Part shown: positions 1 through 6,092 of the stretch, piece after piece
Position numbering within the stretch: the first letter of the stretch is position 1
Layout of the letters: each line of letters begins with the position of its first letter
From: JANQGH01 sp039819285
GTDB taxonomy: Bacteria; Pseudomonadota; Alphaproteobacteria; DSM-16000; Inquilinaceae
Assembly: GCA_039819285.1 (NCBI GenBank)
Contig: JBCBSH010000198.1
Span: forward strand, 1-7,926
Direction: 5' to 3'
Length of the DNA: 7,926 nt
Translations under genes and position numbers: made by a program
Notes under the pieces: model-generated
The model's database searches: none
What the model was told of the DNA's origin: nothing
The model's input: the letters and a program-made list of their open reading frames with translations, nothing else

Positions 1-702
1 CGTGAAACCCGCGCCGACGGCAGCCCGAACCCCCTGGCCGATGTGCGGGTGCGCCAGGCCGTGGCCCATGCCATTGACCGACAGGCGATCATCGACGGGG
101 CCATGTTCGGCTATGGCACGCCCATCGGCACCCATTTCGCGCCCCACAACCCGGCCTATGTCGACCTGACCGGCCTCTACCCCTACGACCCGGACCGTGC
201 GCGCGAGCTGCTGGCCGAGGCCGGTTATCCGGACGGTTTTTCGACCACTTTCGTGCTGCCCCCGCCCGCCGCCTACGCCAGGCGCGGCGGAGAAGTCATC
301 CAGGCCTACCTGGCGGAAGTCGGCATCGATGCCGAGCTGGTGCCGGTGGAGTGGGCGCAATGGCTGGAAGGGCCATTCCGCGGCTACGACTACGATCTGA
401 CGATCGTCAGCCATACCGAGCCTCTGGACATTGGGATCTACGCTTTGGGCCCCGACGACTACTATTTCGGCTACGACGATGCGTCGTTCAATGCGGTGAT
501 CGACGAACTGCGCGGCGAATCCGATCCCAGCGCACGGGCGGCCGACTACCAGGAGGCTCAGCAAATGATCGCCGAGGATCTGGCCAGCATCTTCCTGTTC
601 CAACTGCCGCAGTTGGGCGTGCGCAATGCGAATGTTCAAGGCGTTTGGGCCAATCGGCCGATCCAAGCCAACGACATCACGGGGGCTTATTGGCAGGAGT
701 AG
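1..702 (+). CDS. Peptide-type ABC transporter substrate-binding protein (SBP family 5), C-terminal part
   Basis: This is the C-terminal 233 residues of a periplasmic extracytoplasmic solute-binding protein of the DppA/OppA/NikA type. It captures the ligand and delivers it to the two permeases encoded just downstream. The frame is open to the left edge, so the true start and signal peptide lie outside the window. The GTG at 43 is internal and not a start. Family marks visible are VRVRQAVAHAIDRQAII near the left edge, the YDPDRARELLAEAGYPDGF segment that typifies the second lobe, and a C-terminal ending in DITGAYWQE. Full-length members are usually about 500-540 residues, so somewhat under half is seen. 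The gene stops 40 nt before the DppB-like permease, in the common order SBP-permease-permease. The family is clear, but the ligand (dipeptide, oligopeptide, glutathione, nickel chelate, opine or oligosaccharide) cannot be read from this part. Confidence 0.93.
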   Translation, partial: RETRADGSPNPLADVRVRQAVAHAIDRQAIIDGAMFGYGTPIGTHFAPHNPAYVDLTGLYPYDPDRARELLAEAGYPDGFSTTFVLPPPAAYARRGGEVIQAYLAEVGIDAELVPVEWAQWLEGPFRGYDYDLTIVSHTEPLDIGIYALGPDDYYFGYDDASFNAVIDELRGESDPSARAADYQEAQQMIAEDLASIFLFQLPQLGVRNANVQGVWANRPIQANDITGAYWQE

Positions 703-730
703 CTGCTAAGCCTCAGACGCCGACGCGCCG

Positions 731-735
731 GGAGG
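731..735 (+). promoter_or_regulatory. Ribosome binding site of the DppB-like permease gene
   Basis: A perfect GGAGG core lies 7 nt before the GTG at 743. This supports GTG rather than a downstream ATG as the start of the DppB-like permease. Confidence 0.7.
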
Positions 736-742
736 CTCGCCC

Positions 743-1684
743 GTGCTGAGCTTCCTGGCGCGCAGGTTCTTGACGCTGGTCGGCACGGTCTTGGCCGCGT
801 CGCTGATCGTCTTCCTGGTTCTCGAGGTCGTCCCCGGCGATCCGGCGCTGCTGCAGTTGGGGATCGAGGCGAGCCAGGAGGTGGTCGACCAGCGGCGGGC
901 GGACATGGGTTTGGATAGGCCCGCCGTGGTTCGCTATGTCGATTGGATAGCGGGTCTGCTGACCCTGGATTTCGGCAACTCCTTCACCTACGAGACGCCG
1001 GTCGGACAACTGATCGCCCAGCGCCTTACGGTTACGTTGCCCTTGGCCTGTATGGCGCTGGTTGTTTCGACTCTGATCGCGATTCCGCTCGGCATGTTCG
1101 CCGCCGCCAACCGCAACCGGGCCGGCGATTACGGTGTGATGACCTTCAGCCAGATCGGTGTCGCGGTTCCGAACTTCTGGTTCGGTATCTTGCTGATCTT
1201 GCTGTTTGCCGTTCATTGGCAGGTTTTTGACACCGGCTTCCCGGGTTGGGATGAGGGGTTGTTCGCCGGCTTGAAGGCCCTAGTGCTGCCGGCTGCTGCC
1301 CTTGCACTGGGGGAGGCGGCTATCCTGGCCAGGATCACCCGATCAGCCGTTTTGGAAACCATGCGCGAGGACTATGTCCGGACGGCGCGGGCAAAGGGAT
1401 TGAGCCGCTGGCAGGTCATGACTCGGCACGTGCTGCGCAATGCGCTGATCCCGATATCGACAATCGTGGGATTGCAGTTTGCACTTCTGCTGGCTGGGTC
1501 GATCATCATCGAGGAGGTCTTTCAACTGCCCGGGCTAGGCAAGCTTCTGATCCAGGCCATCGGACAGCGCGACTTTCAGGTCATCAAGAACGCGGTCGTC
1601 TTGTTCGCCGTGCTGGTCGTGTTCGTGAACTTCCTGGTTGACGCGTTGTATGCCGCGATCGACCCGCGCCCGAAACAGGCCTGA
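743..1684 (+). CDS. DppB-like ABC transporter inner-membrane permease
   Basis: This is a 313-residue integral membrane subunit of a peptide/nickel-type ABC importer (BPD_transp_1 fold). It forms half of the translocation channel together with the DppC-like protein encoded 5 nt downstream. The N-terminus has the DppB hallmark: a first membrane helix (about residues 9-30) followed by VVPGDPA, then an LGLD-like segment (MGLDRPAVVRYVDW, about 55-68) and the LDFGNSF motif (about 75-81). The cytoplasmic EAA loop that docks on the ATPase is at about 208-238 (EDYVRTARAKGLS, ending NALIP). Further hydrophobic helices lie at about 100-122, 138-158, 178-198, 240-258 and 283-305. Length is normal for the family. 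The GTG start is backed by GGAGG at 731-735. The gene belongs to one operon with the upstream binding protein and the downstream permease. Substrate is not determinable from the permease. Confidence 0.95.
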   Translation: MLSFLARRFLTLVGTVLAASLIVFLVLEVVPGDPALLQLGIEASQEVVDQRRADMGLDRPAVVRYVDWIAGLLTLDFGNSFTYETPVGQLIAQRLTVTLPLACMALVVSTLIAIPLGMFAAANRNRAGDYGVMTFSQIGVAVPNFWFGILLILLFAVHWQVFDTGFPGWDEGLFAGLKALVLPAAALALGEAAILARITRSAVLETMREDYVRTARAKGLSRWQVMTRHVLRNALIPISTIVGLQFALLLAGSIIIEEVFQLPGLGKLLIQAIGQRDFQVIKNAVVLFAVLVVFVNFLVDALYAAIDPRPKQA

Positions 1685-1689
1685 CCGGC

Positions 1690-2523
1690 ATGGTACGCCG
1701 CGCGCTTCAGCATCGCAGCTTCCTGCTTGGCGTCATTCTGGTCGGCCTGGTGGTGGCGGCTGCGTTGATCAGCCTGATCTGGACCCCTTACGCGCCGGAC
1801 CGCATGCGTGTCGGGCCGCCCTTCGCAGGCCCAAGCTGGGCCCATTGGCTCGGTACCGACTCGTTCGGTCGCGACACGTTTTCGCGTGTCATCGTGGGTG
1901 CGCAGAACTCGATTATGGTCGGCGTCGTCGCCGTTGGGATCGGCCTGGTCATCGGCGTTCCGCTGGGCATTGCCGCAGCGGCCTATCGCGGCTGGTGGGA
2001 CGAAGTGCTGGGGCGCATCGTCGACCTTACCTTCGCCTTTCCGGCCATCCTGACGGCGGTGATGATCACCGCCCTCATGGGCCCGGGCGCCGTCAATTCG
2101 ATCCTGGCGATCGGGATCTTCAACATCGCGGTGTTCGCCCGGGTGTCGCGCGGTGCGGCGCTGCAGGTTTACGGCCGCGAATTTCCGCGCGCCGCGTTGG
2201 CGCTGGGGCGCCGGCGGTCTGACATCGCGATCCGTCACATATTGCCCAATATCGCGTCTGCGCTGATCGTGCAAGCGACGATCCAGTTCGCCATTGCCAT
2301 TCTGGCGGAGGCGGCACTCTCCTACCTCGGCTTTGGAACCCAGCCGCCGCACCCGTCTTGGGGCAAAATGCTGCTCGACGCCCAGAGCATGATGTGGATC
2401 GACTGGACCCAGGCAATCTATCCCGGTGTCGCGATCGCGCTGGCGGTGCTGGGCCTCAACCTGCTTGGCGACGGTTTGCGCGACCTGCTGGACCCAAGAC
2501 TACGGGTATTCCGCGTCGGATAG
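1690..2523 (+). CDS. DppC-like ABC transporter inner-membrane permease
   Basis: This 277-residue protein is the second channel subunit of the peptide-type importer. Visible marks are an N-terminal membrane helix (about 11-30), the DppC signature LGTDSFGRD (54-62), the core helices of the BPD_transp_1 domain, and an EAA loop at about 161-187 (YGREFPRAALALG followed by HILPN). The C-terminal family block EAALSYLGFGTQPPHPSWG is at about 207-225 and the protein ends with NLLGDGLRDLLDPR. Length is typical. The ATG follows the DppB-like stop codon by 5 nt and has no strong Shine-Dalgarno sequence, so translation is probably coupled to the upstream gene. The oddity is in the surroundings: the usual two ATPase genes (DppD/DppF type) do not follow. 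They may lie left of the window or elsewhere in the genome. Confidence 0.95.
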   Translation: MVRRALQHRSFLLGVILVGLVVAAALISLIWTPYAPDRMRVGPPFAGPSWAHWLGTDSFGRDTFSRVIVGAQNSIMVGVVAVGIGLVIGVPLGIAAAAYRGWWDEVLGRIVDLTFAFPAILTAVMITALMGPGAVNSILAIGIFNIAVFARVSRGAALQVYGREFPRAALALGRRRSDIAIRHILPNIASALIVQATIQFAIAILAEAALSYLGFGTQPPHPSWGKMLLDAQSMMWIDWTQAIYPGVAIALAVLGLNLLGDGLRDLLDPRLRVFRVG

Positions 2524-2534
2524 TGGACGGCATG

Positions 2535-2548
2535 CGGTAATTCTACCG
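2535..2548. repeat. Short inverted repeat after the peptide-permease operon
   Basis: CGGTA and TACCG form a perfect 5-bp inverted repeat around a 4-nt centre (ATTC), beginning 11 nt after the DppC-like stop codon. It could be a weak transcript-end hairpin or a small operator half-site pair. No T-run follows on either strand, so it is not a convincing intrinsic terminator. The arms are short enough to arise by chance. Confidence 0.3.
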
Positions 2549-2595
2549 AAACGGCACTGTATTCAGAGGATCGTTACTTATCGGCTTCCTTTGTT

Positions 2596-2624
2596 TTGAC
2601 CTATTCGGCACATAGCGTGACGAT
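2596..2624 (+). promoter_or_regulatory. Possible promoter for the first EthD-family gene
   Basis: TTGACC (2596-2601) matches five of six positions of a sigma-70-type -35 element. GACGAT (2619-2624), 17 nt further on, matches three of six positions of the -10 element. The pair sits in an A/T-richer spacer: 27 of the 60 bases at 2551-2610 are G or C, much lower than the surrounding genes. It is placed 27 nt before the preferred start of the EthD gene. The -10 match is poor, so this is a candidate only. Confidence 0.3.
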
Positions 2625-2637
2625 CTGCGGATGTGCT

Positions 2638-2643
2638 GAGGGG
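2638..2643 (+). promoter_or_regulatory. Ribosome binding site that decides the start of the first EthD gene
   Basis: GAGGGG lies 8 nt before the ATG at 2652 but only 2 nt before the in-frame ATG at 2646. The spacing favours 2652. The second EthD gene has the same arrangement (a G-rich site 8 nt before an ATG that begins MIK). Confidence 0.55.
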
Positions 2644-2651
2644 TTATGTGG

Positions 2652-3011
2652 ATGATTAAGTTCGTGGTTTTGATCAAGCGCAAAGTAGGCATGGATCGTG
2701 CCGAGTTCGCCGATTACTGGGTCAACGTGCATGGTCCAATCGCGGCGCGCATTCCCGGCCTGAAAGGCTACCGCCTCAGCATCGCTCACGAGGTGCCGTT
2801 CCCGGAGGACGCCATCCCGTGGGATGGGCTGGTCGAGATCTTCTTCGAAGACGGCGACGCCTTCGAGGCCGGCATATCCAGCCGCGAAGGCGTTCTTGCC
2901 ATTGCCGACGTCGATAACTTTGCCGAGCGCAAGGGTTTCCTTCTCACCGAAGAAACCGTGATCGTTCCGCTTGATGAAGATCCCTTGTGCGCGCCGCCGC
3001 GAACCCACTGA
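2652..3011 (+). CDS. EthD-family small protein (copy 1)
   Basis: This is a 119-residue cytoplasmic protein of the EthD family (PF07110-like, dimeric ferredoxin-like alpha/beta-barrel). The name comes from a gene of the ethyl tert-butyl ether degradation cluster. Some members act in polyketide or aromatic catabolism, but most have no known reaction. The sequence opens with MIKFVVLIKRK (first beta strand). It then has the family core FADYWVNVHGPIAARIPGLKG-type segment at about 19-39 with the conserved His27, a central PWDGLVEIFFED strand at about 56-67, and a C-terminal DNFAERKGFLLTEETVIVP at about 88-106. The ATG at 2652 is preferred over 2646 because of RBS spacing and because the paralog at 4785-5111 starts at the same residue. 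A 13-residue Pro/Cys-containing tail extends beyond the paralog's homologous core. The gene converges on the SDR gene with 19 nt between stop codons. Its biochemical role is unknown. Confidence 0.9.
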   Translation: MIKFVVLIKRKVGMDRAEFADYWVNVHGPIAARIPGLKGYRLSIAHEVPFPEDAIPWDGLVEIFFEDGDAFEAGISSREGVLAIADVDNFAERKGFLLTEETVIVPLDEDPLCAPPRTH

Positions 3012-3030
3012 TTGAGGTGTTCGTCGCCGA

Positions 3031-3798
3031 TCAACCAATGCCCAGATAACCGCCATCGATGATCACGCTGGTGCCCGTGATGTAGTCCGCCTCGTCCGAC
3101 GCCAGGTAGGCCGCCAACCCAGCGACCTCGGCCGGCGAGGCCCCGCGATCGGCCGGTATCCTGGCCAAGACCTCGGCCATCTGGTCGTCCGGGATGGCCC
3201 TCACGGCGTCCGTCTCGACCAGGCCCGGCGCGATGGCGACGCATCGAATGTCCGGTGCGTGGTCGATCGCCAACGAGCGCGTCAGCCCCATCACGCCGCC
3301 CTTTGCCACCTGGTAGGCTGAGAACGCCTTCTCGCCCAAGAAGCTCTGGACGGAGGCCGTGTTCAGAATGACGCCCTTGCCGCCACGCGCCACCATGTGT
3401 CGGACCGCCGCCTTCGCCCCCAGCCAATAGCCGCGCAGCGAAACCGCAATCGTGCGGTCGAACTCGTCCAAGGTCTGGTCGTCGATGGTGCGATAGACGC
3501 TCCAGAAAGCATTGTTGTGCCAAACATCGATGCGGCCGAAGCGCTCAAGGGCCGCCTTGGCGATCGTTTCGGCGGCATCGTCCTTGCCCATGTCGGCAGC
3601 AACGAACAGGGCCTGACCGCCGCGTTGAAGGATCGACGCTGCCGTCGCATCGCCGCCGGCTTGGTCAATATCGGCCACGATCACGGCCGCGCCCTCGGCG
3701 GCGAACCGTTCGGCACACGCTTCGCCGATCCCGGTCGCGGCCCCGGTCACGACGACCACCCTGTCCTTATGTCTGTCCTGAACAACGAAACTGCGCAT
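3031..3798 (-). CDS. Short-chain dehydrogenase/reductase (SDR), probably NAD-dependent
   Basis: This is a 255-residue classical SDR with a Rossmann fold, expected to oxidise an alcohol or sugar hydroxyl using a nicotinamide cofactor in the cytoplasm. The cofactor motif TGAATGIG is at 18-25. Asp43 at the end of the second strand (VADID) suggests NAD(H) rather than NADP(H). The catalytic residues Ser149, Tyr162 and Lys166 (YQVAK) are present, and the C-terminus has the usual IDGGYLGIG ending. Two departures from consensus are visible: the NNAG motif reads NNAF (95-98), and the tetrad Asn expected in the VNLxG segment is Ser120 (VSLRG). The ATG has GGGGAG (3805-3810) 6 nt upstream. The gene lies 15 nt downstream of the SMP-30 gene on the same strand, so the two are almost certainly cotranscribed. 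A role as the dehydrogenase feeding a lactone to that enzyme is inferred. Substrate is unknown. Confidence 0.95.
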   Translation of the reverse strand: MRSFVVQDRHKDRVVVVTGAATGIGEACAERFAAEGAAVIVADIDQAGGDATAASILQRGGQALFVAADMGKDDAAETIAKAALERFGRIDVWHNNAFWSVYRTIDDQTLDEFDRTIAVSLRGYWLGAKAAVRHMVARGGKGVILNTASVQSFLGEKAFSAYQVAKGGVMGLTRSLAIDHAPDIRCVAIAPGLVETDAVRAIPDDQMAEVLARIPADRGASPAEVAGLAAYLASDEADYITGTSVIIDGGYLGIG

Positions 3799-3804
3799 CG
3801 ATCG

Positions 3805-3810
3805 CTCCCC
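3805..3810 (-). promoter_or_regulatory. Ribosome binding site of the SDR gene
   Basis: GGGGAG on the minus strand lies 6 nt before the ATG at 3798. It sits inside the 15-nt gap to the SMP-30 stop codon, supporting this start and a two-gene transcript. Confidence 0.6.
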
Positions 3811-3813
3811 TTG

Positions 3814-4698
3814 CTACGGCCGCTGATGGCCCCTGGTATTGAGGTCGATCGCATAAAGCGAGGTCACGGCCGTCACGAACAGCGTCGACCGGTCGGGGCC
3901 GCCGAAACAGCAATTGGTCGCCATTTCAGGGATGAAGATCTTGCCGGTCAGCATGCCGTCAGGCCGATAGACATAGATCGCATCCTTGCCGGTGCAAAAG
4001 AGCCGATTCTGCTCGTCGATCCGCATGCCATCGGGGACCCCGACTTCGATCTGGGCGAACACCTCGCCCGCCGACAATGACCTGTCCGTGTTCACGGCAA
4101 ACCGCATGATCTGGCGATAGTCCTCCGACGAGTTGCCGACATAGAGATGGCGCTCGTCGAGGGTGAAGCACAGACCGTTGGGATGGAACACTGTGTCGGT
4201 GGCGACGACCATCTCGCCGGTCTCCGGATCGAGCCGAAAGACGTTGCAGGCGGCTTGCTCCTGCGCCGACAGGTTGGGAAAGCCGGGCAGGCCGTAGGGC
4301 GGGTCGGTGAACCAGATCGCACCGGTGCGGTCGACCACCAGGTCGTTCGGACTGTTCAGGCGCTTGCCGTCCCATCGGTCCGCCAGAACCGTGATCGACC
4401 CGTCTGTTTCCGTGCGTGTGACGGCGCGGCTTTCATGCTCACAGGTCACCAGCCGGGCCTGATGGTCCAGATAGTTGCCGTTCGCCTGGTTGCTCGGTTC
4501 CCGCCAGACCGAAAGCCCGTCGGTGCGCGACCAACGCATGATGCGGCTTGCCGGTATGTCACTGAACAGCAATGCCTGATCGGCCTCGATCCAGATCGGC
4601 CCTTCGGTGAACGTCATGCCACTGGCCAGCCGCTCGACCGATGCGCCCGGCTTGAGGATGGCTTCGAACGACGCGTCGCGAACATCGAAATCGGTCAT
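3814..4698 (-). CDS. SMP-30/gluconolactonase (SGL) family hydrolase
   Basis: This is a 294-residue six-bladed beta-propeller enzyme of the SMP-30/gluconolactonase/LRE-like family. Its members hydrolyse sugar lactones or related esters using one divalent metal. The expected metal ligands are in family context: Glu32 in FTEGPIW, Asn174 in HPNGLCF and Asp223 in VPDGMRID. The substrate-side Asn118 lies in NSPNDLVVD, followed by IWFTDPPYGL. The protein ends in the family block TNCCFGGPDRSTLFVTA. No signal peptide is seen, so it is probably cytoplasmic. Start: the ATG at 4698 is preferred, with a purine-rich AGAGAGG about 10 nt upstream. An in-frame GTG at 4734 would add 12 residues but has no ribosome binding site. 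It is the first gene of a two-gene unit with the SDR, as in dehydrogenase plus lactonase pairs of oxidative sugar pathways. The exact lactone is unknown. Confidence 0.93.
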   Translation of the reverse strand: MTDFDVRDASFEAILKPGASVERLASGMTFTEGPIWIEADQALLFSDIPASRIMRWSRTDGLSVWREPSNQANGNYLDHQARLVTCEHESRAVTRTETDGSITVLADRWDGKRLNSPNDLVVDRTGAIWFTDPPYGLPGFPNLSAQEQAACNVFRLDPETGEMVVATDTVFHPNGLCFTLDERHLYVGNSSEDYRQIMRFAVNTDRSLSAGEVFAQIEVGVPDGMRIDEQNRLFCTGKDAIYVYRPDGMLTGKIFIPEMATNCCFGGPDRSTLFVTAVTSLYAIDLNTRGHQRP

Positions 4699-4716
4699 AA
4701 CCTGAATGGCCTCTCT

Positions 4717-4744
4717 TTGCACCGTCTCGACCACCGAATAGGAT
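4717..4744 (+). promoter_or_regulatory. Possible promoter for the second EthD-family gene
   Basis: TTGCAC (4717-4722) and TAGGAT (4739-4744) are separated by 16 nt. They match three of six and four of six positions of sigma-70-type -35 and -10 elements. The pair lies in the 86-bp region between the divergent SMP-30 and EthD genes, about 40 nt before the EthD start. The match is weak and should be treated as a candidate. Confidence 0.28.
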
Positions 4745-4770
4745 GGGACCGCGCGGGGCGGACAATCCGA

Positions 4771-4776
4771 AAGGGG
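4771..4776 (+). promoter_or_regulatory. Ribosome binding site that decides the start of the second EthD gene
   Basis: AAGGGG lies 8 nt before the ATG at 4785, inside what would be coding sequence if the upstream in-frame ATG at 4743 were used. This and the paralog alignment place the start at 4785. Confidence 0.6.
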
Positions 4777-4784
4777 CGGGGTCC

Positions 4785-5111
4785 ATGATCAAAATGGTGG
4801 TGCTGGTGAAGCGACGGCCGGATTTGGACCAGCACGCCTTCGCGGACTATTGGGTCGAACGCCACGCACCCTTGGCCTCGCAAATCCCGGGCATGCGCGG
4901 TTATCGCATCAACGTCGCGCGAGAAAGCCAGTTGGACGAGGGCAGGGCACCTTGGGACGGCTCCGCCGAGATCTGGTTCGACGATCGCGCCTCGCTTGAT
5001 GCCGGGCTGGCCAGTCTCGAGGGCCGGATCGCCGGCGACGATGTCGCGAATTTCGCCGAGCGTCTGGAGTTTCTGCTGACCGACGAGACGGTCATCCTGC
5101 CGGGCAAATGA
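4785..5111 (+). CDS. EthD-family small protein (copy 2)
   Basis: This is a 108-residue EthD-family protein, a paralog of the one encoded at 2652-3011. A gapless alignment over 106 residues counts 57 identities (about 54%). Shared blocks are MIK-VVL-KR, FADYWV--H (His27), IPG--GYR, PWDG, NFAER and FLLT-ETVI-P. The two chains probably have the same fold and may form homo- or heterodimers. The ATG at 4785 is chosen because homology begins exactly there and AAGGGG lies 8 nt upstream. An in-frame ATG at 4743 would add 14 residues with no family counterpart. The gene is divergent from SMP-30 and convergent with the sugar permease (33 nt between stop codons). It lacks the 13-residue tail of copy 1. 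The reaction is unknown; association with the dehydrogenase/lactonase pair is inferred from position only. Confidence 0.9.
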   Translation: MIKMVVLVKRRPDLDQHAFADYWVERHAPLASQIPGMRGYRINVARESQLDEGRAPWDGSAEIWFDDRASLDAGLASLEGRIAGDDVANFAERLEFLLTDETVILPGK

Positions 5112-5144
5112 ATCCGCCTGAGTACAGGTGTCCCGCATGGCTGG

Positions 5145-6092
5145 TCAGCGGTTGCCCCGCGTCCAGCGATCCAGAAGGACGGCCGCGATGATGATGGCGC
5201 CCTTGATGATCAACTGGGCGAAGTAGCTGACGTTCAGCAAGGTCAGGCCGTTGTTCAGTGTGCCGATCAGCAACGCCCCCATAACCGTCTTGCCCAACGA
5301 GCCTCGGCCGCCGGCAAAGCTGGTTCCCCCTAAAACGACGGCGGCAATAGCGTCGAGTTCAAGGTTGCGCGCGCCTTCCGCCAGACCGGTGCCCAATCGC
5401 GCGGTCAGCAGGATACCGGCGCAGGCTGTGACCAGGCCGGCGAGCGCGAAAACGGCGATCTTCACCCGAACGGCGTTGACCCCTGACAACCGCGCGGCCG
5501 CCGCGTTGCCACCGACCGCATAGACGTAAGCGCCAAAGCGGGTGCGGGTCAGGACCGCCCAAAGAACCACGAAGATGCCGGCAGCGAACCAGATCGAGAC
5601 GGGAATGCCCAAGGGCTCCGCATCGGCGAAGATTTCCAGCATTGCGTCCGATTCGATCGGCACGGCGGTCGATCCGGTCAGCAGGAACGATATGCCGCGC
5701 AGCGCCGACAGCATGCCCAGCGTCACGATAAAGGACGGGATCTGGCCGATCACGGTCAAACTGCCCGAGATCAGGCCCGACACAAGACCAACGGCCAAGC
5801 CGCCGAGCAGGGCCAGGGCCAGTGGCCAGCCTTGCGTCAGCAAGAGCGCGATGACGACGCCGACGAGCGCGGCCAGCGAACCGATCGACAGGTCGATCTC
5901 GCCGGATAGGATGACGAACGTCATCGCAAAGGCGGCCACAAACAGGACGGAGGTCTGCTGGCCGATATTCAGGAAGTTGGTGACCGTCAGGAAGTACGGG
6001 CTGGCCAGGCTGAAGACCAATACAACGATGGCGAAGGCGACATAGATGCCCGACCGGCTGATGAAGCGGCGAACGGAGGCGGCGTCGGTCAT
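5145..6092 (-). CDS. Ribose-type (CUT2) sugar ABC transporter permease
   Basis: This is a 315-residue inner-membrane permease of the BPD_transp_2 family (RbsC/XylH/AraH-like), forming the channel of a monosaccharide importer as a homodimer. The N-terminal helix is at about 13-34. The family block LSGEIDLSIGS is at about 62-72 and IPSFIVTLGML with a following RGI at about 117-133. GGNAAAARLSGVNAVRVK lies at about 194-211, and ELDAIAAVVLGGTSFAGGRG with GALLIGTLNNGLTLLNV at about 244-289. Length and the pattern of repeated hydrophobic helices are typical. The ATG overlaps the ATPase stop codon as ATGA (6089-6092), and GGAAG (6100-6104) lies 7 nt upstream, so translation is coupled to the ATPase. 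It is the last gene of the operon. Related permeases carry ribose, xylose, arabinose, galactose, inositol or autoinducer-2, so specificity is open. Confidence 0.95.
   Translation of the reverse strand: MTDAASVRRFISRSGIYVAFAIVVLVFSLASPYFLTVTNFLNIGQQTSVLFVAAFAMTFVILSGEIDLSIGSLAALVGVVIALLLTQGWPLALALLGGLAVGLVSGLISGSLTVIGQIPSFIVTLGMLSALRGISFLLTGSTAVPIESDAMLEIFADAEPLGIPVSIWFAAGIFVVLWAVLTRTRFGAYVYAVGGNAAAARLSGVNAVRVKIAVFALAGLVTACAGILLTARLGTGLAEGARNLELDAIAAVVLGGTSFAGGRGSLGKTVMGALLIGTLNNGLTLLNVSYFAQLIIKGAIIIAAVLLDRWTRGNR

Noticed and set aside
43..702. GTG at 43 as the true start of the peptide-binding protein
   Set aside because: The frame is open to the window edge and the residues before the GTG continue the family block (PLADVRVRQAV). 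The gene is therefore truncated by the window, not started here.
1576..2352. Long minus-strand open frame (258 codons) opposite the two permease genes
   Set aside because: It overlaps two well-supported membrane-protein genes, is extremely rich in Arg, Asp, Gln and His, has no recognisable domain and crosses the DppB/DppC junction. It is a GC-rich shadow frame.
3012..3030. Bidirectional terminator in the 19-nt gap between EthD copy 1 and the SDR gene
   Set aside because: Only a 4-bp complementary pair (TTGA/TCAA) could be found and there is no T-run.
3397..4080. Plus-strand open frame (227 codons) opposite the SDR and SMP-30 genes
   Set aside because: It is antisense to two genes with intact catalytic motifs and has no family resemblance or ribosome binding site. 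It is the complement of the real coding frames.
4698..4734. GTG at 4734 as start of the SMP-30 gene
   Set aside because: It has no Shine-Dalgarno sequence upstream, and the extra 12 residues have no family match. The ATG at 4698 has a purine-rich site about 10 nt before it.
4743..4785. ATG at 4743 as start of EthD copy 2
   Set aside because: Homology with copy 1 begins at the ATG at 4785 and AAGGGG is 8 nt before that codon. The extra 14 residues are Gly/Pro/Arg-rich translation of the ribosome-binding region.
5115..5130. Hairpin CGCCTG-AGTA-CAGGTG between EthD copy 2 and the sugar permease as a terminator
   Set aside because: The stem is only 6 bp including a G-U pair and no T-run follows on either strand. 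It lies in a suitable convergent gap but is too weak to call.
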